Shown here piece after piece: positions 1-8,130 of a stretch of DNA of 64,000 nt. A program made the position numbers and the translations under genes. Below the pieces are notes generated by a model that was given only the letters and a program-made list of their open reading frames with translations, was not told where the DNA came from and made no database searches. Source of the stretch: an uncultured Dehalococcoidia bacterium (GTDB lineage: Bacteria; Chloroflexota; Dehalococcoidia; Lucifugimonadales; Lucifugimonadaceae); contig OX638325.1 of the NCBI GenBank assembly GCA_951812795.1, positions 2,008,277 to 2,072,276 on the forward strand, written 5' to 3'. Within the stretch, counting starts at the first letter, position 1. The number at the start of each line of letters is the position of its first letter.

Positions 1-396
1 AGGTACTGGTGTATCGGTTGGCTCTGGAGTGTGCGTCGGCGGAACCGGCGTTTCCGTGGGTTGCGGTTGCGAAGTAACGGTTGGAGTTACGACATGGGTC
101 GTCGCAGTAGGTTCCGGTTGCGGGGTGTCAGTTGGTTCGGGTACCGGAGTTTCAGTTGGTTCGGGTTCGACCGCCCTTATTTCCGGAGCAGGCGTGTTGG
201 TTGGTTCAGGCGCGGTGGTAGCGGTTGGTTCTGGCACCGCGGTCGGAGGAGGGGATGTCGGATCGGGTTCTGGCGTATCCGGTTCCGGTGCGGATTCACA
301 CGCGAACACCAAAAACATCGTTGACAGCGTCGCGACCGCGGCGCCGGCAATGCCCTTGGTGTAGGCGTTACGGATCCGTGTGTTCGTTGGGTTCAT
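1..396 (-). CDS. Lipoprotein with Pro-Glu-Pro-Thr repeats, 3' end cut by window edge
   Basis: This reading frame stays open to the window edge, so only the first 132 residues are visible. Residues 1-30 form a lipoprotein signal: a basic start, a hydrophobic stretch and the lipobox LVFAC. After the cysteine comes a low-complexity spacer rich in PEPT, PVPEPT and TDTP units, which probably lifts a C-terminal domain away from the membrane. That domain lies outside the window, so the function is unknown. The DUF3179 lipoprotein at 49.1 kb has the same kind of signal plus Pro/Thr/Glu spacer, so this gene may belong to a similar secreted family, but that is inference. The start lies 25 nt after the aminotransferase stop, with a GGGGA stretch upstream as a possible ribosome site, suggesting one operon. 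Confidence 0.75.
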   Translation of the reverse strand, partial: MNPTNTRIRNAYTKGIAGAAVATLSTMFLVFACESAPEPDTPEPDPTSPPPTAVPEPTATTAPEPTNTPAPEIRAVEPEPTETPVPEPTDTPQPEPTATTHVVTPTVTSQPQPTETPVPPTHTPEPTDTPVP

Positions 397-421
397 CGGG
401 CTCGATCCCCGATGGGTCTAA

Positions 422-1522
422 TCATCCAGTCATTACCGAAAGTGTCGCTTCGGCAGCTGACAAGGCTTCGTCAATGTGATCTCTTTCAACCCATCCCATA
501 TGACCTATACGGAATATCTTTCCTGTGAGTTCTCCTTGACCACCGCCCAGGACGACATTGTGGTCTTCCATCACTTTGGAGACGAAGAGTTTGCCGTCAA
601 GCCCTTCAGGGAGTCGGATAGCGGTTAGCGTGTCGGATGCGAATCGGCGTTCGGGCAGAATTTCCAGTCCCAATTTTTCGGCACCGCTGCGCGTATGCTC
701 GGCGATTTCGTGGTGACGACTGAATACGTTTTCGATGCCCTCGTCGACCATCGATTGGAGTCCAACTTCGAGCGCGAACATCGCGGATTCGCACGGCGTA
801 AAGGGCGGCTGGCCAAGTTGGAGGAAGTCTTCGTACTGTTGGATGTCATAGTAGTAGCGCGGCGTCGTGCAAGTCTCGTATGCTTGCCACGCCTTTTGGC
901 TGAAAGCAATCATTGCTATTCCGGGCGGGGCGACCCATGATTTCTGGGACGCGGTGGCGAGGGCGTCGATACCCCATGCGTCAACGGCGATTGGCATGCC
1001 GCCAGCTGACGATACGGCGTCGACGAGGATTAGGGCATCGGATTCGTCGTGGATGGTTTTGCATATGTCCTCAAGCGGATTAGAGACGGCGCTGGAGGAT
1101 TCGTTGTGGGTAAGGATGACGGCTTTGTAGTCGGCATCGGCACGCAACGCGTCGCGGAGGACGTCGATATCAGCGGCTTGTCCGAGCGGAAATTCGAGTT
1201 TCGTGACCTCGGCTCCGACCGCTTCTGCGATCTCAGCGAACCGAATGCCGAAGAATCCGATAATGATGGCGAGAACTTTGTCCCCGGGGGAGACGGTGTT
1301 GAAGACGGCCGTCTCCATGGCACCGGTGCCGGACGATGTGATGAAGTAGACATCGTTCTTGGTCATGAGCACGGTGCGTAGGTTAGTGCTCATCCGTTCG
1401 AGCATGTCGGCATACTCCGGACCGCGGTGATTAATCATCTGCTTGGCAGAGATCTTCAGCACCTCTTCGGGTAGCGGGACGGGTCCAGGGATGCGGAGAT
1501 TTGGTTCGGAGTTTTGCGTCAT
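422..1522 (-). CDS. Class V aminotransferase (alanine-glyoxylate / serine-pyruvate type)
   Basis: A PLP-dependent aminotransferase of fold type I, class V. It contains the phosphate-binding stretch SSGTGAMETAV, the cofactor-ring aspartate region DAVSSAGGMPI and the Schiff-base lysine in ASQKSWVAPPG. The C-terminal GKIFRIGHMG is typical of alanine-glyoxylate and serine-glyoxylate aminotransferases. Such enzymes interconvert glyoxylate and glycine using alanine or serine; the exact substrate pair cannot be read from sequence. The frame is open upstream to 1597, but I chose the ATG at 1522 because it starts MTQNSEPNLRIPGPVP, matching the usual N-terminus, and has GAAGAGA just upstream. The lipoprotein gene follows closely on the same strand. 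Confidence 0.88.
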   Translation of the reverse strand: MTQNSEPNLRIPGPVPLPEEVLKISAKQMINHRGPEYADMLERMSTNLRTVLMTKNDVYFITSSGTGAMETAVFNTVSPGDKVLAIIIGFFGIRFAEIAEAVGAEVTKLEFPLGQAADIDVLRDALRADADYKAVILTHNESSSAVSNPLEDICKTIHDESDALILVDAVSSAGGMPIAVDAWGIDALATASQKSWVAPPGIAMIAFSQKAWQAYETCTTPRYYYDIQQYEDFLQLGQPPFTPCESAMFALEVGLQSMVDEGIENVFSRHHEIAEHTRSGAEKLGLEILPERRFASDTLTAIRLPEGLDGKLFVSKVMEDHNVVLGGGQGELTGKIFRIGHMGWVERDHIDEALSAAEATLSVMTG

Positions 1523-1656
1523 TTCTCTTCGCGGTTTGTTGAATTTGAGCGGACGGCAGGTTGTTCCAATTTTAGATTGTGGTTGGTGTCTGACCACCTA
1601 GTCACAGGAGACGCGTCCCTAGGCCGTTCGAAATACATCGATTACGGATCCAACGC

Positions 1657-2232
1657 TTACGTTGAATCGAATTTGTTTTTCAGCCATTCCAGAACGCGTT
1701 GTTGGTCAGCAACGTTCGCTCGTCTAATCTGCCCCAACAACCATGCCCAAGAAGGTGGTTCCTGAACCAAATTTCGAGCACCTTGATTGCAGGTACTACA
1801 CATGGCACGAAGATTAGACATCTCGTCGCGTCCGCCTTGACTCCGATCTACGATATGCCCCACGTGGAGAATCACGCGACGCCCGGGGCGTTGCACATCC
1901 TTGTCCCCTGCGCCAACACCACACATTTGACACGTGTACCCGTTTCGTTCGAGGACCTGGGCGCGAAGACGGGTCGAAATAGGGCGAGCAAAAGTGTAGG
2001 TGCCCGGCGGTGGCGGCGGTTCGTCGAGTCGATATTCACCTGGTCGTAGAGTAGCGTCATCGGTATGGGTGCGAATAGCCCATCCTTCTTCGTCTCGCAA
2101 TTCTCGAATGCGACGCGCCCATTCGGAGGCAGGCCGAGCGACTTCTTGAAGTTCAGTGTTCCTAACAACTTCGCCAACACGTTCCCGAAAATACCGGCGC
2201 AATCGTTCTTTGACGCTTCGGGGTTTGGTCAT
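1657..2232 (-). CDS. HNH endonuclease, likely restriction partner of the adjacent C5 methyltransferase
   Basis: A 191-residue protein with a C-terminal HNH nuclease domain: a CQMC zinc knuckle, then HVGHIVDRSQGG with the catalytic His region, then NLRAMCSTCNQG with the second CxxC. The N-terminal half is charged and could be a DNA-recognition region. The start codon overlaps the methyltransferase stop by one base (TAATG), so the two are probably translationally coupled. Side-by-side cytosine methyltransferase and HNH genes are commonly type II restriction-modification systems or phage-derived gene pairs. The role as restriction enzyme is inferred from context; it could instead be a homing-type nuclease. 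Confidence 0.8.
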   Translation of the reverse strand: MTKPRSVKERLRRYFRERVGEVVRNTELQEVARPASEWARRIRELRDEEGWAIRTHTDDATLRPGEYRLDEPPPPPGTYTFARPISTRLRAQVLERNGYTCQMCGVGAGDKDVQRPGRRVILHVGHIVDRSQGGRDEMSNLRAMCSTCNQGARNLVQEPPSWAWLLGQIRRANVADQQRVLEWLKNKFDST

Positions 2233-2927
2233 TAGATGAACCGCCGAAGCGAAGTGCCTACGAATTCGGTGTAGTCAGGAGGGATAGCTTCGTTCATTTC
2301 TTTCTTGGTCATCCAGCCGATACCCATGGCGTCTTTCGCCGCTTCGACTGAACAGTTGCCCCCGCCAGTCACAGTGACAAAATCCTTATACTCGTCTGTT
2401 TTGCCGTAGTGTCGCTTTCGCTTATCAAGGGTGTGCACCAACGGATGTTTACGGTGCGACGGGATAATGATCGGGAAGTTGGTTTCAAACAACCGATGTC
2501 GAATGACACGTAAACCCGGAAACATTGTGCCGCACAAGACGATGAAGTTTTGTAGCGGAGCACCCACAACGTTTTCGATGACGTATGGGCGGTCACTCGC
2601 TTCCAACAACGAGCGAGTCGGTTCGATTAACTTAGGCCACGTATCGCCTTTACCTGTTCTGTAGGCGGTAACCGAGTACGCCTGACATGGCGGCGAGGCG
2701 TGGATGGCGTCGAATGATTGCACAAATGCGACGTCGAGGTCCAAGGCGTCAGCCACGATTATCGGGAACGGATAATTGGGTTGTGGTTTGATGTCTACGC
2801 CAACGACTTCAAAACCGGCTCGCCAGTAACCCATCGCGGAACCGCCGGCGGCGCAGAAGAGATCGAGCAATCTTGGGCGGGTAGCTGACAACGTTCGCCT
2901 GCCAGCCGTGTCAGTAATGAGGGCCAT
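2232..2927 (-). CDS. Small DNA (cytosine-5-)-methyltransferase, phage-like type
   Basis: Motif I appears as LLDLFCAAGGSAMGY for S-adenosylmethionine binding, motif IV as HASPPCQAYS with the catalytic cysteine, and motif VI as YVIENVVGAP. A short recognition region and RRHRLFETN-like block (here IRHRLFETN) follow. At about 231 residues it is much shorter than chromosomal Dcm enzymes and resembles compact phage C5 methyltransferases. I prefer the ATG at 2927 because AAGGAAG lies just before it; an in-frame ATG at 2945 would add six residues with a poorer ribosome site. It forms a one-base-overlap pair with the HNH gene. About 235 bases separate it from tyrS, with only a weak promoter-like TTGAAC/TAACAT pair for this gene. 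Confidence 0.87.
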   Translation of the reverse strand: MALITDTAGRRTLSATRPRLLDLFCAAGGSAMGYWRAGFEVVGVDIKPQPNYPFPIIVADALDLDVAFVQSFDAIHASPPCQAYSVTAYRTGKGDTWPKLIEPTRSLLEASDRPYVIENVVGAPLQNFIVLCGTMFPGLRVIRHRLFETNFPIIIPSHRKHPLVHTLDKRKRHYGKTDEYKDFVTVTGGGNCSVEAAKDAMGIGWMTKKEMNEAIPPDYTEFVGTSLRRFI

Positions 2928-3162
2928 TCGACTTCCTTGGATCATTCCGCAGATTTACCGCATTCTGGGCGAGCACACTTACACAGCATAGTTGAGGTCT
3001 GCGAGGTAGAGCCACACGAACCCAACAAAAGCTAGGTATGTTAACGACATCAAATTTCGGGTTCAATGCGGAATATGTTAATCGAACGTACGTGCCATGT
3101 CAAGTAGGTCGAGGAAATTCGCCTTGGTTGGGACTAAATGGCCAATGTCGGTCGGTCGTTGA

Positions 3163-4467
3163 TTAAAGGACGCGGATTAAGCGATGCTCGCGGCGGCCTC
3201 GACGGAGGACGACTAGGTTGCCGTGAAGGATATCTTCGGGAGTGACGGTTCGCGCGGGGTCATCGACGCGTTCTGAGTTGAGGTACATCCCACCTTGTTG
3301 GACGGTTCGGCGGGCGTCGCCGAGGGACCGGGCAAGTGTCGTTGATACGGCGAGTTCTTCGAATGAGAGGGATCGTGCTTCGATGTCGGACTTGCGGACT
3401 TCGGTGGAGCTGGAGCCTGAGAAGACATCGGCGAGTTCGCTGCCGGAGAGCCTGTCGAATTCGCCGCGGAAGAAGGCACGAGTGACGCGTCGGGCTTGTT
3501 CGAGGCCGGATTCGCCGTGGACGATTCGCGTGACCTGCTCGGCGAGGGCTTGTTGGGCTTCGCGTCTACCTGGACGTTCTCGAACGGCTTCTTCGAGAGT
3601 TTCGATTTCTTCTGGGCCGAGCCAGGTGTATATCTTGAGGTAACGAATGACATCTGCGTCGTCTTTGTTGAAGAAGAACTGATACAGCTGGTACGGCGAA
3701 AAGTGGTCGGCATCGAGCGCTGGCGCGCCACCAAGAGATTTGCCGAATTTCGCGCCGGCCGAATCGGTTATGAGCGGGAATACGATCCCGTGGGCTCGAA
3801 GCGAACCATCGGGCGCAGTCCCGTGGACCCGGCGTATTAAGTCCACACCGCCGAGGATATTTCCCCATTGATCGCTCCCTCCAGATTGGAAGGTGCAGCT
3901 CTCTCGCTCGAACAACACCAAATAATCGAACGCTTGGAGGAGTTGGTACGAGAATTCCGTGTAAGAGATTCCGTCTTCGCGTTCCATCCGGCTGTGTACG
4001 GCTTCTCTTTTGACCATGTTGTTTACTGTGAAGTGTTTGCCAACGTCACGGAGGAAGTCGAGAAGAAAAGTTGACCGCAACCAGTCCGCATTGTTGATTA
4101 GCTTAGCGGCATTGGACTTGGTATCGAAATCAATGAACCGCTGGAGTTGCTCGCGGATCGATTCCGCGTTTGAATCGATTTCGTCGTACGTGAGCAGAGG
4201 CCGTTCGTCGTTTTCCCTTGGATCACCGATCAGTCCGGTACCGGCACCAAGAATCGCAATTGGCGTGTGACCGTGTCGTTGCATCCGGGCCATGCACATC
4301 AAGGGAACGAGGTGTCCGATGTGAAGCGTGGGCGAAGTAGGATCGAATCCGTTATAACAGGTGATTTTCTGGGACTTCAAAATCTCAGTGGCACCGGGCG
4401 TCGCATCGTATATCGCACCTCGCCAAGTCAACTCTTCGTGAATGTCCGTGAATGTTTCGGTGGTCAT
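3163..4467 (-). CDS. tyrS: Tyrosine--tRNA ligase
   Basis: Class I aminoacyl-tRNA synthetase charging tRNA-Tyr. The HIGH signature appears as SPTLHIGH near residue 46, followed by the Tyr-binding and dimer regions (SGGSDQWGN), and the KMSKS loop appears as KFGKS near residue 240. A C-terminal S4-like RNA-binding domain is recognisable in the VQQGGMYLNSERV stretch. The frame is open to 4536, but the ATG at 4467 (MTTETFTDI) gives the normal length of about 434 residues and avoids overlap with ribF, which stops 16 bases upstream. It is the last gene of a minus-strand run with trpA, aroH, DAHP synthase and ribF, so tyrosine supply and use are clustered. Confidence 0.95.
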   Translation of the reverse strand: MTTETFTDIHEELTWRGAIYDATPGATEILKSQKITCYNGFDPTSPTLHIGHLVPLMCMARMQRHGHTPIAILGAGTGLIGDPRENDERPLLTYDEIDSNAESIREQLQRFIDFDTKSNAAKLINNADWLRSTFLLDFLRDVGKHFTVNNMVKREAVHSRMEREDGISYTEFSYQLLQAFDYLVLFERESCTFQSGGSDQWGNILGGVDLIRRVHGTAPDGSLRAHGIVFPLITDSAGAKFGKSLGGAPALDADHFSPYQLYQFFFNKDDADVIRYLKIYTWLGPEEIETLEEAVRERPGRREAQQALAEQVTRIVHGESGLEQARRVTRAFFRGEFDRLSGSELADVFSGSSSTEVRKSDIEARSLSFEELAVSTTLARSLGDARRTVQQGGMYLNSERVDDPARTVTPEDILHGNLVVLRRGRREHRLIRVL

Positions 4468-4483
4468 GGTTGTTTGCCGGGTT

Positions 4484-5437
4484 TCATGTCGTTCGGGGTG
4501 GCAGCGATTCGAATATCTGGTTGATTCGCTGCACATCTAATTGGATATGTTGCTCAAGCTCTTCGACGGTGTCGAATGCTTCGTCAGGGCGGATGAAGTC
4601 GATGAACTCAACGCTGACGTATTGACCATAGAGATCCTCGTCGAAGTCGCTGATGTGGACTTCGAACGAGAATTGGCCTCTCTCGAACGTGGGATTGTCG
4701 CCGATGTAGGTGCCGGATGGCAAAATCCGGTCATCGGGCAGTTTCGCCCATGTAGCGTAAATTCCGTGTGCGGGCATAACGAGGTCGGGAGACGATTTCA
4801 TGTTTGCAGTCGGGACGCCCATCTCGCGTGCCCTTGCAGCGCCGTGAGTCACTTTTCCGCCTCTTTCGTACAGTCGGCCAAGCATTGCCGCGGTTCGTTT
4901 CACATCGCCTTGAGCCAAGGCGGCGCGGATCGTCGAGCTGGAGACGACGATGTCGTTTCCGTCGTCGGTTTGTCGAACCGGTGGCACGGTATGCAACTGG
5001 AAACCGTTGCTTCGGGCGATTTCGTCGAGTTGCCCGATGTTGAGGAGGTCGTGTCCCAACACCGCGCGTTCGCCGATGACTAGGTGTGTCATACCGAGGG
5101 CGTTTTGCAAAGAGGTCAGGAAAGCTTCGGCGGACATCACGCGGATTTCGTCGTCGAAGTCGATCAATCTGACGGTGTCGATTCCCTGCTCTTGGATGAG
5201 GGACACACGCGTTTTGGTGCCGTACAGTTGCTTAGTTTTCTGTGTCGGGTCGATGACGGAGCGCGGCGGTCGGCGAAAGCTGAGCGCCACGCTTTGGTTG
5301 TCGTATTGTTCGGCAACTTCAACGACGCGCCGGAGAAGGGCTTGATGCCCTTTGTGGACGCCGTCGAAGGTACCGACGGTTATACAGGTGCCGCCATCTG
5401 CGTCATCGATGGGTGCTATCTGTTCCTGCAACCCCAT
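4484..5437 (-). CDS. ribF: Bifunctional riboflavin kinase / FAD synthetase
   Basis: Makes FMN from riboflavin and then FAD. The N-terminal nucleotidyltransferase domain shows TVGTFDGVHKGHQ near residues 21-33, a HIGH-like loop, and later SSSTIRAALAQGDV. The C-terminal flavokinase domain shows GVPTANMK and GTYIGDNPTF, then a conserved EVHISDFDEDLYGQYVSVEFIDFIRP tail region. At 317 residues it has the usual bifunctional length. It lies between DAHP synthase and tyrS on the same strand with short gaps, probably co-transcribed. Confidence 0.93.
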   Translation of the reverse strand: MGLQEQIAPIDDADGGTCITVGTFDGVHKGHQALLRRVVEVAEQYDNQSVALSFRRPPRSVIDPTQKTKQLYGTKTRVSLIQEQGIDTVRLIDFDDEIRVMSAEAFLTSLQNALGMTHLVIGERAVLGHDLLNIGQLDEIARSNGFQLHTVPPVRQTDDGNDIVVSSSTIRAALAQGDVKRTAAMLGRLYERGGKVTHGAARAREMGVPTANMKSSPDLVMPAHGIYATWAKLPDDRILPSGTYIGDNPTFERGQFSFEVHISDFDEDLYGQYVSVEFIDFIRPDEAFDTVEELEQHIQLDVQRINQIFESLPPRTT

Positions 5438-5470
5438 GTCGTCATGCTATCGAGCGATGCGTCAGCATCG

Positions 5471-6538
5471 TCAGGCGGCCACGACCGCCGTTTCGGCTAG
5501 CACCTCGACGGTCTCGCGCAGGAGCACTTCGGTTGTCTGCCAATCGATGCAGGGGTCGGTGATCGAGACGCCGTACTTCAGAGTGGAACGGTCGCCGTTC
5601 AGCGACTGGTTGCCCGCGTTTAGGTGGCTTTCAAGCATCAGCCCGACGATGCCTCGGTTCCCCTCGGCGCGTTGTCTGATCACGTCACGGTAGGCGACGG
5701 GTTGCAAAGCGTGGTCCTTGTTGCAGTTGGCATGCGAACAATCGACTACTAGGTTAGGGGACTTGCCGCTATCGGTTAAGGCCTTCTGGGCTTTGGCGAC
5801 GTTTACCGCGTCGTAGTTAGGGCCGTCCGCGCCGCCTCGGAGGACGATGTGGCAGGCGTCGTTGCCGGAAGTCTGCACCACTGCCGCACCGCCGGCATCG
5901 TCGATGCCGAGGAACGCATGGCTCGCGCCGGCGGCGATCATGCCATCGACGGCGAGTTGGATACTGCCGCCGGTTCCGTTCTTGAAACCGATGGGCATGG
6001 AGAGGCCGCTAGCGAGCTGGCGATGGGTCTGGCTTTCGGCGGTCCGCGCTCCGATTGCGCCCCAAGAGACGAGGTCGGCGATGTACTGGGGTGTGACGGG
6101 GTCAAGGAACTCGGTTGCACAAGGCAGACCGGTCTCGCAGACGCTCATGAGGAACCGTCGCGCTCGGCGAAGTCCTTCAGCCATGTTGCACGTGCCGTCG
6201 AGGTTCGGGTCGTTGATGAGGCCTTTCCATCCGACAGTGGTGCGAGGTTTTTCGAAGTAGACGCGCATGATGACGAGCACGCTGTCGCGCACTTCGTCGG
6301 CGAGTACCGCGAGGCGGTCGGCGTATTCACGCCCGGCTACCTCGTCATGTATCGAACACGGTCCGGCGATGACGAGCAATCGATCGTCTTTGCCGGCGAT
6401 GATGTCGGCAGCTTCTCGGCGCGAGCGAATGACGAGGTCTTCGACATCTTTCGAGATCGGAATTTCAGCGAGGTATTCGGATGGTGGGTCAAGCGGGCTA
6501 ATTGAAGCCACATTTAGGTTTTTGATTCGTGAGGCCAT
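5471..6538 (-). CDS. aroF: 3-deoxy-7-phosphoheptulonate (DAHP) synthase, class I
   Basis: Catalyses the first step of the shikimate pathway from phosphoenolpyruvate and erythrose 4-phosphate. The AroFGH-type sequence shows VIAGPCSIHD, MRVYFEKPRTTVGWKGLINDP near residue 100, the GARTAESQTHR block and the metal-site DCSHANCNKDH. Length (355) matches the E. coli isoenzymes. GGAG lies six bases before the ATG, supporting the start. Which aromatic amino acid inhibits it cannot be read from sequence. It follows aroH and trpA on the same strand, and tyrS lies downstream, giving a coherent aromatic amino acid block. Confidence 0.94.
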   Translation of the reverse strand: MASRIKNLNVASISPLDPPSEYLAEIPISKDVEDLVIRSRREAADIIAGKDDRLLVIAGPCSIHDEVAGREYADRLAVLADEVRDSVLVIMRVYFEKPRTTVGWKGLINDPNLDGTCNMAEGLRRARRFLMSVCETGLPCATEFLDPVTPQYIADLVSWGAIGARTAESQTHRQLASGLSMPIGFKNGTGGSIQLAVDGMIAAGASHAFLGIDDAGGAAVVQTSGNDACHIVLRGGADGPNYDAVNVAKAQKALTDSGKSPNLVVDCSHANCNKDHALQPVAYRDVIRQRAEGNRGIVGLMLESHLNAGNQSLNGDRSTLKYGVSITDPCIDWQTTEVLLRETVEVLAETAVVAA

Positions 6539-6845
6539 CGGTTCTCCGGTAGGGGGTAGGTTTGTGGTCAGGGTTTAGGGTTCGGGTGATTGGGACGCGC
6601 GGAATCTACGAGCACAAGGGTTGCGTTTCAGGATGCGCCGCGTCGGGTGCAAATTCGCATGGTTTCGACGTCGCGCGGGCAGAGTGCCATGTTGTTTCTA
6701 GGCGCGGCGCCGGCGGATATAGAACCAGCGAGCAGCTTGGCCGGTATAGGTGCAGACCGCACGGGTGCGGGCGTATGCCTTGAGATCAGTGATGCGCGCC
6801 GCTTCGCCGCATCGTTGCAATGCGGAGACTGAACTGTCTTGGCGG
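6539..6845. other. 307-base intergenic region between aroH and DAHP synthase, possible small ORF
   Basis: No convincing gene is present. On the minus strand a 52-codon frame (6698-6856) starts inside the last codons of aroH and ends in RWFYIRRRRA, so it contains consecutive Trp, Phe and Tyr codons shortly before DAHP synthase. That is suggestive of a leader peptide, but the frame has no visible ribosome site and no U-run terminator follows it. The part next to the DAHP synthase start is C-rich on the minus strand and supplies the GGAG site. Confidence 0.4.
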
Positions 6846-7220
6846 CTATTGGGCATCGGTGATGTCCGCTCGGAGCACAACTGCTTCTCTCAAGTATATG
6901 TGGCGAATCTCGTCTTGCGATTTGTCCGTGTTTAGGAAGAGCATCACCCGCACGCACATACGCATCGAGCCGGGCCGGTCGATCTCGATCGAGTTGATAA
7001 GCGGTACAAGGTTCCAGTTGAGGCGCTCACGTGCGGCGACGGCGGGGAACTCGGCGTTAAGATCGGATGTCAGCGTGAAATAGACGGCGGCGATGTCCTT
7101 GGACGCGATATCGTTGGCGGCGATCATCTCGTTGAGGAGCTCCTCGGTTGCGTCCATTATCTCCGGTCGAGAATTTTCGCGGACGGTGGTGGCGCCTCGG
7201 ACGCCGCGTACTGCAGTCAT
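6846..7220 (-). CDS. aroH: Chorismate mutase, AroH type
   Basis: Converts chorismate to prephenate, the branch to phenylalanine and tyrosine. The 124-residue protein has the AroH-fold signatures VRGVRGATTV at the N-terminus, YFTLTSDLNAEFPA in the middle and RMCVRVMLFLN with the active-site arginines, followed by IRHIYLREAVVLR. Length matches the trimeric Bacillus-type mutase. It sits between trpA and DAHP synthase on the same strand. A strong ribosome site is not visible before the ATG. Confidence 0.93.
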   Translation of the reverse strand: MTAVRGVRGATTVRENSRPEIMDATEELLNEMIAANDIASKDIAAVYFTLTSDLNAEFPAVAARERLNWNLVPLINSIEIDRPGSMRMCVRVMLFLNTDKSQDEIRHIYLREAVVLRADITDAQ

Positions 7221-7298
7221 GATTGGTTAAACCGTAGGTCTGGTTGCGGGTTGCATCGCGGCGAGTTTATTGTCCATCGATCTTCGGGCGAACAGATT

Positions 7299-8087
7299 TC
7301 ATGCTTGGAGCGAGCGGATGAAATTTGCCGCCGTTGCCGGTGCTTCGTCGGGGTCCTTGCCCTGCATCGCGTTGATGAGGGCGCTGCCGATGGCGATACC
7401 GTCTGCGTACCGCCCCACTGACTTGACGTGGTCGGCGTTGGAGATGCCGAAACCGACAACGACGGGTAGCCGTGTGTGGGAACGGACGCTTGCGACCAAG
7501 GTTTCAACCTTCTGCGAAACCGCGGCGCGGGCACCAGTCACGCCGAGACGTGAGATGCAGTAGACGAAACCTGATGCTTGTTTGCATGCTTGGGCGATCG
7601 TCTCTTCAGTAGAGGTCAGGGCGAGCAAGGGGACGAGGGAGATATCGGCCTTGGCGCAGGCGTCGACGAGCGGTCCGGCTTCAGTCGCGGGCAGATCGAC
7701 AGCGATGATGCCGTTGACTCCCGCGTCGCGGGTCCGGGCGCAGAACTCGTCGACACCGATCTGGTAGATCGGGTTGTAGTAACCCATGAAAACAATAGGA
7801 GTTTCGACGCCGCGTCGGCGGATCTGGGCCGCGTTCCGAAAACAGGTTTCGGGCGTGATGCCGTTCTCCAACGCCAGGAAGCTCGATTTCTGGATTACCG
7901 GGCCTTCGGCGAGCGGATCGCTGAAGGGGACTCCCAGTTCGATGACGTCGGCACCGGCCTCGGTCATCGCTTCAACCACTGCCGGAGTGCTGTCACGTTG
8001 AGGATGTCCGATGGTTACGAACGGCACGATGGCGGTGCGCCCGTCGTCTTCGGCTCGAACGAATGCTTGTTGGATGGGATTAGACAC
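7299..8087 (-). CDS. trpA: Tryptophan synthase alpha subunit with Asp60-to-Glu change
   Basis: Cleaves indole-3-glycerol phosphate to indole and glyceraldehyde 3-phosphate, passing indole to TrpB. The TIM-barrel motifs are clear: VTIGHP, the catalytic Glu in IELGVPFSDPLAEGP, YYNPIYQIG, DLPATE, YCISRLGVTG and the phosphate-binding VVVGFGIS and GIAIGSALI. In the usual FSDPLADGP motif the second acid, Asp60 of E. coli, is Glu here. The start is GTG. No trpB, trpC or trpF is nearby, so the alpha gene is detached from a classical trp operon and grouped with aroH and DAHP synthase instead. Confidence 0.95.
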   Translation of the reverse strand: MSNPIQQAFVRAEDDGRTAIVPFVTIGHPQRDSTPAVVEAMTEAGADVIELGVPFSDPLAEGPVIQKSSFLALENGITPETCFRNAAQIRRRGVETPIVFMGYYNPIYQIGVDEFCARTRDAGVNGIIAVDLPATEAGPLVDACAKADISLVPLLALTSTEETIAQACKQASGFVYCISRLGVTGARAAVSQKVETLVASVRSHTRLPVVVGFGISNADHVKSVGRYADGIAIGSALINAMQGKDPDEAPATAANFIRSLQA

Positions 8088-8130
8088 GTTGTTTGCTCGT
8101 AAGAACTAAATGTTACTTTTTCGGAATCTT

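Noticed and set aside
29-364. Plus-strand Gly/Val/Ser-rich frame at the window start
   Set aside because: It is the mirror of the Pro/Glu/Thr repeats of the minus-strand lipoprotein gene, which has a proper signal peptide and lipobox.
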